Positions 47,307 to 60,959 of a stretch of DNA of 64,000 bases are shown one piece after another. The translations under genes and the position numbers were made by a program. Within the stretch, counting starts at the first letter, position 1; the number at the start of each line of letters is the position of its first letter. Under the pieces are notes generated by a model, which saw only the letters and a program-made list of their open reading frames with translations, was not told where the DNA came from and searched no databases. Source of the stretch: Antedon mediterranea (Eukaryota; Echinodermata; Crinoidea; Comatulida; Antedonidae); assembly GCF_964355755.1 (NCBI RefSeq), contig NC_092677.1, forward strand, positions 5,337,001 through 5,401,000, written 5' to 3'.

Positions 47307-49679
47307 CCAACATCAATGTATGCAACTACCACAACTACTGGATTGTCAACAATGTAAGCCTTCTTTCAAAGTGAAAGTATAACATTCTCTAGAATTATTG
47401 AATGTAACATTTAATGCTCTACTGCTCTATTCAACAATGCTGAGCTGAGTCAATTTATCTATTTTCACTTTTTTTTGTTTGGTATGTAATATTTATGAAA
47501 TTTGGTATCTATACGTATACAGATGTATAACTGCATTCATACGAGAATTATGTAGATAATGCCAGATAATCTAAAACACAATCAAAACCTCTTTGTATTT
47601 ATCATTAATATCCAAATTATACCAATTATTTCAATACCTTCTACTAATGTAAAAAACATATCTCAAAATTAATTATTAATATTTATACTTGTATTTTTGA
47701 ATTTTAAAGTGGTTAAACAATTTTACTGTAGTGAGTCCTCAAACAGGTAGTGGCCTAATAATGTTATCTATACACTATTCATTTAATTCACTGGCTTCGG
47801 ACACTCTTTGTTTTCAGGACTTCAAACAATTACATCTGAACCATCATCACAAGCAACCTCATTCACAAGTAGATTTACTCTAGCTGTCTATTATTTTTAT
47901 AGAGTATAATAATTTATTATTAGAATTGTTGTTTCTTATTTAATTAATTTAGACAATATTCTATTCTTATTGTGATAATTGTTATTCATTATATGCTACA
48001 TGTATCCATTATTCCTTTATCTCTAGAATATGATACAAGAAATATTAATTCACTGATTACGGAAGTTGATAAATTCTGGCAACATCGTGGAAATTTTAAG
48101 CTCTTGAAATTGTTTCTATATTAGTTTAAAAGTAATATAGCATTTAAATTGAAATACAGAATGGTAAAGATGCACATGATCTGTTCAGACTACTTATTGG
48201 CCCAGGGATTATCAGCGATTCTGATGTAACTGTTCTTATTGGGTACATCTGGTCAGTAATTGTATATGGTATCTACTCTATAAACAAGGTGTTAGAAAGA
48301 AACAAATATGTTTTATTTATTGTAAGTTCATTTAGGAATTTATCATTGAAGTAATGTTTATGTTAGTAAAATATCTTGATGCATAATGCAGAACAGATAC
48401 CAGATACATTCGTCCCCTTTTCTATCCGATCTTTCAATGACAACTATTGACTCCTCTTTTGTTTTTTTGTAAATTTTATATTCAATTTATAATTTAATAT
48501 TAAATAATATATATTTCATATCATTCAGTTTACTGAAACTGAAACTGAAGTTTAAAAAAATCAAAAAAGTTAATTGGAAAAAAAAAAATATTACTAATCT
48601 ATTCACCGAGAGTACATCTTGGATTCTTTGAACTTGCCATAACATTAATGTACAATATAACTACAGAGTATTGCTACTTGAAGCAGCATGGTGAATTCCA
48701 AACAGGTTTTCTGTCCCTATCAAGCCTCTAACAGTCTTGCCAGCATGTCTAAACAGCAATTTTTCAGAGACCTCATGTGGACTTTTTAAACTTAATTAAA
48801 AAAAAAAGAAAATGTTGGTAAATCGCGCGTAACTAGATGGTAAATGGTACTAAGTTGGTACATACACTTGGTTCTAATTTTTACCACCTAATGAAAACCA
48901 GTACACTAGTTAAGGTAATAATTATCTATTATTATTGTTGTTGTCGTTTTTAAGCGTTGATTTCAGACAGAAGAAACGACAAAAAGATAGAAACTGTTAA
49001 AAGAACATAAATATTTAGGAACAGTAGATTGTGAATTAAACTGGAACGCTAATACTGTAAATATTGTTAAATGATCTAATCAACGACTGTACGTTCTCAG
49101 AAAGCTGAACTCTTTTAAAATGAATAATAGGCCCACTTTTTTTGTTTTACAAGAGTGTTATTCTTAGTGTTGTATTTTTTAATTGTGTTGTCTGGTACAA
49201 TAGCAAAAATAATTAAAAGAAACCTGACCATATAATGAAAACTGAAAGTAAAGTAATATGTAGAAATGTCAATGTTATTGACGTAATATACAGGCGTGAT
49301 GTTATTAGCCAAGTTAAGAAAAAAATGGATAGCTCACACCCGTTAAATGATAAATATTTAGTTAATAATTCAGGTAGAATCATTTGTCCATAACTTAATA
49401 CATGTCTCCAGCTCAACATTTCAAAGGGATTGATAGTTGTTTTGGTATGTCATGTTTTCATTTGATTTGGTTTTATTTATTTTAAAGGATGCACCTTTGA
49501 ACTACTGTATAAGTGTGCCACCGGTGTAAATCCAAATAAATAAATAGTTAGCATTGTAACAATGTGTTTCCACAAAACAATTGCTTAATTTCTTAGGTTT
49601 TTATCTTTATGGTTTATTCTATTTGAAAATTGTGATACCATAGTAACATGGTAAGATTAAATTCCAGCATTTAGTGCAC
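47307..49679. other. Gap between array 2 and WD40 pseudogenes
   Basis: One possible alternative last exon (47818-47868) and, at about 48416-48556, a degraded non-LTR-type end finishing in GAAACTGAAACTGAA, like 53797-53915. Otherwise AT-rich sequence with no recognisable gene. Confidence 0.45.
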
Positions 49680-52240
49680 TTAACATGGCGTATACATGCT
49701 GTCAACTGAGTAGTTTGGATTGTTTGCTGTATGACGTGAATTCTCATCTCGTTTCTCATCCAGTTTCTGTAAACGTTTCTTCTTGGACTGTTTGTATGCA
49801 TTCCAAATGCGTATTGTCTTATCCCATGAGGCTGATATATACTGTGTTGAAAGAAAGAAATACTATGTATGTTAAGCTCTGTCTACACTATCAAACATGT
49901 TCTCACTTCTGAGGACGATCAAAGCATATGATTGAAACGGCAACTCAAACTTTCAGAACTAAATATACGTGGTTATCAACATTTGATTTCGCCATGACCT
50001 TCAAACAATATACTGTACTTATCAAACTAGTCCATGTATGGGCACATAACATTTTTTTGTCATATAAAGTTTGATAGTGTGTGATCCTGCATGACCCTTA
50101 GACATAATCGTAAAGTGGAAAACTATAGTTATAAAACAAAACGTTTCCAAACTAGTCCTGTCCCTTTTATGGTTGAACTTTTGAACAAACTGTAACTTTT
50201 TTATTTTTTTTTGCTTGTATTATTTGAGGTAACTGCAGTCTAATTTATTCGTTTTTATATATGTATGTATTGTTGATAGTGATTATAGTTTAAATAGTTT
50301 TTATAATGTAATACATATGCAATTCAGCCATGTGCTGCCATGTATGTAATTTGTATGTGAATTTTGAATAAATATACCGATATATATATATAAGTGTAGA
50401 CAGAGTTTAGGTTTATTTAAAATACGATTCATTGTTTATAAAAAAAAAGACATGTAAATATTTGATAATACTGTTTACAATATTAAAGTAAAATTTATTA
50501 AAATAAACATTCATGAATTATTATTATAGATTATAATATATATTAGAAAGCTTGTTTTTGACGCTACATTAAAAATAATTAATGTTTATTTATATGCTAT
50601 GTGTAACTCCTTTGTAACAAGGAGTAATATATTTTTTAGACTCATTTAAATAAATTACCTGATTTCTATCTGGGATGTGGATGATGCTACGCACTGAGTC
50701 ACTGTGTCCGATATTGAACATTAGTTTAAATGTTTGAGAGTGGTAAACTCTGAAATTTAAATTGTTATGTAAAGAACAGAAATTTTTTTTTTTAAGGTAG
50801 TAGTAAAAGAATGTTAAGGTTTTCATTTAATATATTTTAGAAATGTAGTTTATATTATATTTTAAAATTAGAAAGTAAAATTAAAATTAAACTCTTCCAT
50901 TATTTCAGTTTCCTATTCTAATTAACAATTGCATTAAAGTATAGTAGAAATAATGTATTGCATTTATTATAAACAAAACTGTTGTGTTAAATGTTTTTGG
51001 ATAAAAGTTGCATCTGCAAAATATAATTTTACATACAGTATCACCAATCATTGGTGAGCTTCGGCTCATTGCATACCCGTTTTGTATCAAATAAGTTTAT
51101 AGAAATATTCTTGTGAAAGAAATACTGTATTATTTTGTTGTTGATACAAATAAATGGTACGTATATAGTACCGCGAATGATGATGAAGATCTGATGAAAC
51201 ATAACAGTAGGCGTAACGTACTGTATACTTAAAGTTTATTGTGGCTTACTGTACTTTAATTCAATTTCTACATCCACAGTTAATAGTATAGAGAGTTTGT
51301 TTCTTTTATTTTGTGTTTGTTATGAATAATATTTCTGAAATAAATGTTAATGAATGGTTGGTTTAATACTAGTAATACTAACTTAATTGTGTTCTGCACT
51401 CCAGCCACTATGCTGCCATTCTTCAAGTCAATACTGTACACAGTGCCAACACTGCTCCATGAGTTGCTAAAATCTGATCACATAACATGCCATCCTCACT
51501 CTTTATATGAAAAATATAAAGTAAATTAAAAAATTGTTTTAACATACTGTACCAATTAATACATGCACGCTATTTTTCATAGCATTATAGTACAGTAGTT
51601 GGAGATGATGGCATACAAAAGCTTCATAGTGAAAAGTATTAAAGATTTATTGTCCCTTAAAATGTTTTTAATATGCCATTTTAATTTAACATAATAGTTA
51701 TCCACTTTGACCAAAAATTGGATCCAAAAAAAAAATGTATTTTACTTGAAAAAACTGTAATGTAAAGCAAAAAATGATTAAATTGGCTGCCAGCCAATGG
51801 TTTTTAGTTGAATTTAACCATTTATTTTGTCATTTTATACATGAAAACAGTAATATTTTTTTCCTACATTAGTGATTAACTTGATTAAAACTACAAAACA
51901 TACTGTATTCAAGGCCTGATTTATTTAATCTTCATTTTTCATGTTTTTGGGCGACAATACATCTTTAAAGTATACCTGTCACCCAATCACCCTTGAGTTT
52001 CCACTCCATGTACAGATAAGATCATGTTCTATTTGTAAAGTTAATATAAATTACTGTACAGTAGGTAATAATATTCAATTTGACAAAATGTATTGGGTGT
52101 ATTTTTACCCAAATCCTAATACTGTAGTGCCATCTTCAGAGCCTGTGATCCACTTATCCGTGACTTTATTCCATCTAACTTGAGTGATTTCTGCATAATG
52201 ACCTTGAAGGGTGTTGCACAAGGTCATGTCACTGCCAACT
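49680..52240 (-). pseudogene. WD40-repeat gene, 3' part, copy 1
   Basis: Exons in coding order: about 52109-52236 (HYAEITQVRWN, ITGSEDG), 51383-51500 (CDQILATHG, then VYSIDLKNGSIVAG and VQNTIK), 50659-50749 (VYHSQTFKLM, GHSDSVRSIIHIP) and 49680-49841 (YISASWDKTIRIWNAYKQ, ending MYTPC, stop). This is a run of WD40 blades with a polar C end. The 51383-51500 exon changes frame after ATHG by two extra bases, and the 52109-52236 exon carries an indel before its IRIW end, so the copy is dead. The parent gene was not identified. Confidence 0.65.
51643..51964. mobile_element. MITE with AGATGTATTGTCCC ends and TTAA site, copy 2
   Basis: Left end AGATTTATTGTCCC, right end the inverse of AGATGTATTGTCGCCC, with TTAA outside each (51639-51642, 51965-51968). 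Same family as 41151-41701, with a shorter body. It sits in an intron of WD40 copy 1 and is absent from copy 2. Confidence 0.7.
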
Positions 52241-52737
52241 TCACTGAGTGTCTACTTTTCCGTCTCGTGTAATTGTGTACTGTACATCAGAAATTGATGA
52301 GATTTGTGTTCGTGAAACAATTAAAATTACCTTATTGCTTTAGAAAAAGAAAGCTGATCACCCATCGTTAATAATTGAATAAGATTCCAATATACACTTC
52401 TTTGATGTATAATATTATCTTTATTTTAAAAGTAGTCGATTTGTCCATAACGGTTCAAAACATAAAGGTAGCTTATTTTTTGTATAAAGGAGTTGTGAAA
52501 CTAGCCAATATATCTTTTACTCCATGTAGTACGGCATTTCAGATTATTCGTTTATACAATAGTGACAGTACTATCACATCACAAGTGAACAATAAATGAA
52601 TGAGTGATAAACATATATTCTTTATTTTTAGGTTGTTATCTTAAAGTTTTTTCTATTAAAAATTGTTAATTATACCATAGTAAAATATTAATTAATTATT
52701 ATTAATTAAATTCCACTGTTTAGTGTAATATCAACCC

Positions 52738-54240
52738 TTAACATGGTGTATACATGCTGTCAACTGAATAATTAGGATTGTTTGCTGTATGACGTGAATT
52801 CTCGTCTCGTTTTTCATCAAGTTTCTGTAAGCGTTTCTTCTTTGACTGTTTGTAAGCATTCCAAATGCGTATTGTCTTGTCCCATGAGGCTGTACTGTGT
52901 TGAAAGAAGAAAAAACAGTGGTTTCCAAAGGTAATATACGTTTAATGCATATAATTTTGGGAACACTATGTATGTTTTTGTGTGTTTATCAAAAAATAAT
53001 TGATAAAGCTGTTTTACCTGGTTTCTATCTGGGATGTGGATGATGCTACGGACGGAGTCACTGTGTCCAATATTGGTCTGCATTAGTTTTAACGTTTGTG
53101 AGTCATAAACTCTGAAAAGGAGTATATAACAAGTTAAATTTATTTGAATGGTATAAACAGAAAAATAACTCTATAACTCTATCTTACCTATAGTAAACAG
53201 AGAGCCTAAGCACATACATAGCATGAAAATGTTATTCCACTGTATTCAAGTTTCTCATTTCTTTTCTCAATTACAGTAGTAAAAAGTTTTGGTTTTAGGT
53301 CAGTGAATACATATTCTATTCAAATTGTGAACAAAAATGCTTTAAAATGTTTTTTTTTTGTCTACATAGTTTTTGTTAGTTAATAGTAAGATACAAAATA
53401 TTGTGTTTGCTGTGTTTTTAACTTGCTTATATTCTATGAACACTATTTTGAAATAAAAATGAATTAATGAAATGGAGTATATTATTATATCTCGATTAGT
53501 GTGTTCTTACATCAATGAATACACTCTGTTTGAATTGTAAACAAAAAAAAATACATTATCAATCAAGTGTAGGCCTACTAACTTGATTGTGTTCTGCACT
53601 CCAGCCACTATGCTACCATTCTTCAATACAAAGTGCCAACACTGCTCCATGAGTTGCTAAAATCTGATCACATGACGTGCCATCCTCTAGTCTGGGCTCC
53701 AGACGGAGTTTTTTCTTAATATTAGTAAAAATATAAATATTTTCTTTTCATAACATACTATATACTACTTTATATATATATATTTTATTTTTCTTAGGTG
53801 ACCATCTGTTACGAGCTATGCTCTTATTGGTCTTCCTTTCGTTCACAATGCTTCTTATTTTATCACCGTCCTGTTTTATATTTTGTGTTCGATAAATAAA
53901 CTGAAACTGAAAATAAAGTGGTTGGAGATGATGGCATACAAAATCTCAGAACAAAACAATCATCCTTGGTTTAATTGTAGTGTCCATTCCATGCGTATAA
54001 ATAAGATCATGTTGTAATTGTACAGTTAATATTGTTAATTATTGATTTAAATACAGTACCGTAAATATAAATTACTGTAGAGTGAATAATAATATTCAAT
54101 TTGACAAGTTATAGGGACTATTTTAAAACTGCATGTATTGAAATTAATGTTTACCCAAATCCTAATAGAGCCATCTTCAGAGCCTGTGATCCATTTCTAT
54201 TCCATCTAACTCTATAGTGATCTCTGCATCACAAGGTCAT
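52738..54240 (-). pseudogene. WD40-repeat gene, 3' part, copy 2
   Basis: Tandem duplicate of copy 1: exons about 54150-54235, 53582-53690, 53018-53111 (VYDSQTLKLMQTNIG) and 52738-52894. The last exon has lost bases at its start (TACAGCC where copy 1 has TATATATCAGCC), shifting its frame. The 53582-53690 exon shares the two-base frame error of copy 1 and has a further deletion. The 54150-54235 exon ends in an intact SEDGSIRIW. The shared error shows the gene was dead before it was duplicated. Confidence 0.65.
53797..53915 (+). repeat. Non-LTR retrotransposon 3' tail
   Basis: A short stretch ending GATAAATAAACTGAAACTGAA, a typical tail of LINE-like elements, with no coding part. It lies in an intron of WD40 copy 2. 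Confidence 0.4.
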
Positions 54241-56880
54241 TTCACTGATACGGTAATTATACAATATCTCACAATACAGCACTACTATAATACTGTATAT
54301 ACTGTATTTATAAAGGTGTTCATTCCAAAACGTTAAAGTTACTGGGAATTATGAGTAGCTAACATTATCCAGCATTGTATTATTATATTGTTTTTATTAT
54401 GAATGTGTTGATAATTGACGATGCTTTAAAACTTTTCTCTGTCGGCAAATTAAACGATCCTCTTTCTGGATTTCAAACTGCCATTAATTATTTTAAGCTT
54501 CGTTTCTTTTGAAGTCATGATTACTTGTGCTAATAGCAAACAAAATGATTAAACCAACACAGTGTACATCGTTATATAACATTAAAAAAGCTTTTATTGT
54601 GTTTGCATACTATTGTTTTCCGCGTGACTTTCATATACAAATTTCTTTATTACTTATAGTTACTTATTATTACTTTACAGTTAACATTATGAGTTATACA
54701 GTTTTCTATTGAAATATACGGTAATTACATACATTTAAAGCTCGGCTATAGGCATGATTTTATTATTTTATTTGGTTAATCTTTGACCAGGTCCATGAAA
54801 ATGTAGGACTACATAAATTAAAAGCGTTTAACAAAAATCTGAAATATTACATTGCATTTGTTTATTGTTATTTTTATTTTAACCATCTTTAAAAAGTGTA
54901 ACCCTTCCAGTTTAGCACAGTGGGTTAACTGATATTCAGGGGGCCTCTTTAATAAAATTAAAATGTATTGTAACCATTAACAATAACACGTAATTACCAT
55001 AAACATTAAATTATGAATATCAGAATCAATATAACATAACATAACATACATTTCTTTCTATGATCTCAGTGTATTATGCTGCCACTTAATGTCATTCATT
55101 AGTACTGTAATTTAAAATAATTAAATAATATTAATGTCAAGTATAACATTAACGTCTGTATACGTGAAATCAAAAGAACATGTGAAAGTCTCTGTATTTT
55201 ATTATTTTTTTATTTATTCTTTCTTTTGACTGGATTGCATTTTCAGTAAACGCAGTACTGCTTTCCAAAATGGTCCAGTTATACGTTTAAAAGTAAATAA
55301 AATTGATAACATATATAAATACAAAGTAGGCCTAATTTAAAAGATATACAGAACAGTTAAAAACAAATATTTAAAAAAATGTAGGATCACTTAGATGACA
55401 ATAGAGTTGCTATATTTTTTAGTTTATAAATATTTTTCCCAGTTACTTTTGTTCCAGTTGTATGCATTTTGAAACACTTGTCACAATATATTTGCAGTAC
55501 TTTCTTATGATGTATATTATATATTATAAAAATGAGAACGCATGTCTTTTAACGTTATCAATTGTCCACAGTGAAATTATACCTCCATGTTTATACAGTA
55601 CACTTTATCTTAGTACTCTAGGCTGTATGTATTTTAAAGTGTCTGTTTTTGATATATTATTTTATGTATATCTAATTTTATATCTAAACCAATGTTTTTC
55701 CATAATTATACTGTTTTTTAAAATTACAATTAAGTAATTTAGCTTTATTTTAGCAGCAGTTTGTAATGCTTTTGGATGTTTTTTTTTAAATAATAAGTAA
55801 TCATTTTAAGTTATTTCATTAATGAATGCATGAAATTTACACTTAATAGTCTATAGTACACATTTTATGTTTCATCGACCTATGTCGGATTTTTTTTTTT
55901 CTAGGCTTGTTCTCGGTTAACTTTGTTCAGAAATTGATTTCTAAAACGATTTAATGTGGAAATAAATAATCTGTTTATTGCATGTCACTAATCATACAAT
56001 ACAAACTACTAGAATTGAACAGGGAACAATTACGAAACAATTATAATTTTGTTTGCTTAGTTGATCATTTTCTGTGTGACTTTCTGTTTCGTTTCGTTAT
56101 TTGATCAGCATATCAACATAATAACATACATTTATTTAACAACATATAAAGCGGCTGGACACGGGCAGCTATACGGCTGAATAATACACCACTGTATATT
56201 AACTCAAATGAGCCAGCTATATACAAGTAAATAAGTAAAATTTAAATAAATTGCAATAAAATGTATGAAGTTACTACTTTCTATTATATAAAATAACAAT
56301 TTTCTCAACTTCCTTACTTATTTATTTATGGATGTATGTTGCAGTAACAACATTAAAAACAAAATACTGTAACAAACAAACTGCAGAATTATGAACCGTC
56401 CTGAAACATAATATATTGTGTAAGCATTGTTGACTATTTTACACTATTCGAATGTTCTCTGTGTTAAGGTAAATAACATGAGTAGGGTTTTTGAAATTGG
56501 TTGACTGTATCGGCAACTACACACAACAGACCTCTATCTAATATACAGGCCAAAAGGTACGATTAATCAAAATAAATATTGCGTTTTGCTTATATTTAGA
56601 CGTTTTGGTGTACTATCTATGCAGTTTAAATTACTTTATATTATCTTACATAACCAAAAATGCAGTTATAATTGTCGTATAAGTATTGTTAGATAATGTT
56701 TTTTTTTGGGGAATGTAGGCCTACTGTACATTATTACCTTCCATATCTACCTCTTCCTAACCTGTAATTTGTAATTATCGTTTTTTATTTGTTTACATAA
56801 TTTCTTATTTTCACTAATCATTAATATTATGTAGTCATTTGTATGCCTATATTGAATTAAACACAATTATCCAGGGTTGT
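54241..56880. other. Gap between WD40 pseudogene and gene D
   Basis: No gene seen. The part 55450-56780 is the diverged partner of 23090-24300 downstream of gene C. A block at about 55200-55330 (TTTATTCTTTCTTTTGACTGG, CAAAATGGTCCAGTTA) recurs at about 60610-60700 upstream of D. Confidence 0.5.
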
Positions 56881-59800
56881 TTAATCATAGAACTGTCCAC
56901 AATAATGTGCTTCTCCAACCTTTCCCTTTTTAAACGTACTAGTAACAACATCACGAGGCTCATCATAAAAGACCTCAGTATTCTCAATTTCTTCTCTTTC
57001 CTCCTAAAAAGAACAACACATTGATTATTATCACAGAGTGTGAGCAAAGTTAATAATAATTGTAGGCCTACAATTGAGTTATCCTTACTTCTGATTTGAC
57101 TTGGGATTTTGCTAAATGTGTCACGAGTATCAGATCGGTAATCGTTGGTTGTACTTACTTTTGTAATGCTTACCATGTTATCAGAAATAGGTCTAACATA
57201 TCCATCGTAATCAGTGTCGTCATCATCAGAACTTGCTAAAACTTGCATACCTTGGTACTGATTTTTACGTTCGATTTCTTTTGCTTCTTCCTTCTAAAAT
57301 AAGATATTAATTAATACTAATGTAAAACTCTGTCTACACTACCGTACCAAACTAGTTTGACAAAAAAGGTGTGATATGTCCAAATATGGTAGTGATATGC
57401 CCAAACCTGTGTTTTTGCTTTTGATACACCTTTACTTGACGTAACACTACGGTCTACCGCCGTGTGGTCTGTGTGGAGTTCGTTGTAAAAATAAACGCCA
57501 GATTGAAGTGTTAGTGATTGATATTGAAGATTTTGCAATGTTGACTTTATTTTTCTTAATCGTCTTTTCTAAAGAAAAAATTAAAAACTAAACAGTTCTT
57601 TAATCTAATATATTCATGGGTAAAAGCATTTTAGTTGAAACTAACAATTTCATTATACGAAATGTTGAATAATATTGGAACAAATACTTACATAAATAAA
57701 ACGTGATGCTAACCAAGTAGGAATAGACCCAAGAATTAATGAAATGATGATAGCTACAGTTAGAACTGTACTACCAATTGAAAATGAGCCATCTAGAAAA
57801 GAAATTGTATATAAATACCAACCAGATAAGAAATAATTCGGTTGCTATGTTGTATAGGGTCAACTATTTTTGACTGTACTAAAAACAGAGTTGCGTTTAT
57901 TTTACTAGAATTCAAAACGCATTAAAATTACTAACGTTAAAATTACTAAATCACAAAATAATCGTTTAGTAATTATATATTATAATTTAATGTTTTTCAA
58001 ATTAAAATGTCAACAAATCCTGAGCATTCGTTAAGTTGTGAAATCATTGCAAAATAGTGTCTAGGCCTACAGAAAGTGCCAGTAAGTAACTAATCCCACA
58101 CACTCTAACCATGGAGAAATAAGTTATTTCTCCATGCTCTAACTAATAACAGTATTGGTAACATGAGCTTACCTTTCAAATTACATGCGTTACAGTCCTT
58201 TAATGTTGTTGTGTCATTAAACCTTTCATTCTCTGCATAACATACTAAATTTGATTGGCATATCTCATTATTAGTCCCTATAGTTACTGTTATGTCTCCT
58301 TTCTTAACTACTTTTCCATCTTGTAGTACCAATAGTGATGATGGCCTGGGATAACCCTCGGCAACACATGTCACAAAACAATCTTCTTGTTTGAATGCTG
58401 CGATGAGATCTATAATGAGTAGAGAGAAGTAATGCCTGTTTAAGAAGGAGATTACAAAATGGTTTTTGGAATTGAAAACAGTTGTAAGGAAACAATGTAA
58501 CATAAGACATGTTCTACATACAAAATATGTTTAGTTGTTTTCCGGCACTTGTTTTGGAATCCTTTCCATTAAACTGGTCACTTTCTGCCTGACATGTATA
58601 TCGGCCACTGTCTTCTATAGCGGCAGCTTCAATCTTAAGAACATATTTAGCCTTTACGTTTATCTTCTGTCCATCTTTATACCAAGTAATGTAAGGAATT
58701 GGATCTCCATCAGGTTTAATACATGTAAATGTGACTGTTTCTCCTTCGTAAATAGTTATTGGTGAAGCATAAAGAAGTGGTTGATCCAAAACTGAGAAAA
58801 GGTACAATAGCGGTAACAATTTACACAAAAGGAAGAACAACGAAATTTATAGACTATGGTCGTGCATATTACCGTGAAAGATATGTATGGGTCTACTGGT
58901 GTTTGAATTATGATTGGAGGCTAGGTTAAGAATATTTTTAAAATACTATTACTATTTAATTAAAAATAATTCGATTAATGTTAAATGAACAAATCTTTCT
59001 TTATTGCATAAGATGTTGCTCTTGGTAGCTGAAGTGAAACTAAAGTTTCAGTTTCGAATGTTACTCACAATATACCGTTAGGATGGATGGACTTGATAAT
59101 TTATTCAATCCATTAGGCGTTTGTATCTGGCATTGAAATATTCGTTGAGAATCATTTCTTAAAGGATGCGAGATCACCAGGCTAGCTTTACCAGGAGCAG
59201 TAAGTAACTTGAAGCGTCCACTTCTTACTTTGTTTTTATTCACAATTCCAGGTTTAATATTGACTCCATTTTCATCTAGTTCATCCCATTGTATTACATC
59301 AGGTGTAGATGTAACTTGTGAATAATCACAAGTTATCACCACTTCAGCATCACCTTCGTTGGCTGTCTGGTTAGATGTTGTCACCGATTGACCACATGCT
59401 TTTAAATATTAATATTAAGTTAAGAGTTTTTACATAACATGTTTTTTACATCACTGAAATATAACTGGAAGTACTTTCAGTATTTTTTGAAGTATTTTCA
59501 AATGTTGATAATGCCACTATTTTACACTAAACTAATGATCTACGACACAAATATTAAAAAGAGTACGCTACCTAAACTATAATAGCCACTTTTGAGTTTC
59601 TCGCATTCCAAAACTGAATATTAGAGATAATTCAATACAGTAAGCGGCCAGCTGAAAAATGTACTTGTTTTACTCTTAATTCATTAACTATATATTTCAA
59701 TGTTGTGTTTTAATTGTGATCCTAATTTATAGAACAAGCTCTCAGATAATTTGTAAAATTAAACATTCGTTATAGGCTTTAAATAATCTATGGTCTGTGC

Positions 59801-60133
59801 CGGGACCTACATTTCTTAAGATACTAGTTTGCATTAACGTTATAATAAATATAAGCTTCTGCTAAATTCACTTATGATGTGTTAAATATTATTTTAAGTT
59901 ATACAGTAATTTAGATAGCCCTTATTTTGGTTTACAGTATATGTTTAGAATTTATATTTATTCATGTACTATTGGATTGTATTGGAAAATTAATGCTATT
60001 ACATTATTACATTAAAATAAAATTTAAAAAAAATAAAATAAAAACATTACATTCACCAAATAAATCAACTCTTACCGACTAAAGATTGAAGACATATCCC
60101 TACAATAAATACAAGTCTCCGCTTCAAACCCAT
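56881..60133 (-). CDS. Three-Ig-domain transmembrane receptor, copy D (complete)
   Basis: Exons in coding order: 60076-60133 (ATG, signal peptide MGLKRRLVFIVGICLQSLV), 59069-59398 (Ig1, ITCDYS, FQCQIQT), 58522-58791 (Ig2, FTCIK, ITWYKDG, RYTCQAE), 58173-58409 (Ig3, FVTCVAEG, LVCYAEN), 57692-57792 (transmembrane), 57407-57568, 57159-57293 and 56881-57003 (tail, stop TAA). Total 1416 bases, 471 residues, every junction in phase. The tail holds two Tyr-x-x-Pro motifs, DYDGYVRPI and FYDEPR, of the kind bound by Crk/Nck-type SH2 domains, and ends HYCGQFYD. It is the most complete member. No head-to-head plus-strand partner is seen upstream before the retrotransposon at 61.5 kb. Confidence 0.85.
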
Positions 60134-60959
60134 ACCTGAAGATAAAGTTAGTTAACATAAGTTTATTATGCCTAAATTAATTTAGACTCATCACCATTAT
60201 CTTCATCATTAGGCCTAAAAACGTAACCAACAAACTAAACTAGAAGATATCTATTTCAAGTAAGTTAGTGAACAACATAGGGTTTATCGACACATCAAGC
60301 TATGGAAAAAGAATCCATTATATCTGATGCCACAACCATTGCTCATGAACTTTTCATTGCTATCTTCAATTAGGTATCTTCATCATACTTATCTTTTAAT
60401 ATTTTCTTTTTTCTATATGTTAGGCCTATATAACTATAATATTTTAAGCTTCTTACCTTAATATCCTATTTGTGAAAATAGCATGCCGATGAAGTAGGCC
60501 TACTCGTTATTTTATAAGCACTTCCTGTCAATCACAAAATTAATTATTGTATAGAATATGTTTCATTTTTGATATGTTTGATTGATAATAATCATTGATT
60601 CATCGATATTATTATTTATTCTTTCTTTTTACTGGATTGTATTTTCAGTAACGTAGTATAGGCATAGCTTTTCAAAATGGTCAAGTAGGTTTAAAAAGTA
60701 GGCCTATAGGCCCTAAGTAAAGCTATAGTTAACATACATAGCATTATACAGAAAAGTTACACGACTAGTCTTACAAATTTGTTTTTGATGAAACAATACA
60801 TATACCAAATAATATATACAAAGATTAAAAGTTAAATGAAATAAGTAAAAGTTAAACGAAAGTTAAGTAGTTTTTATTTTATCACGATAATTATAATTGT
60901 TTTAGTCACTCTCAAGTTTACTTGTGTTAATTTATTATAGGCCTACTTTTGAAAAACCT

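Noticed and set aside
57317-57406. Extension of the first cytoplasmic exon of D past 57407
   Set aside because: Comparison with A and C puts the donor at CAG|GTTTGG in phase 0; the extension has no counterpart in them.
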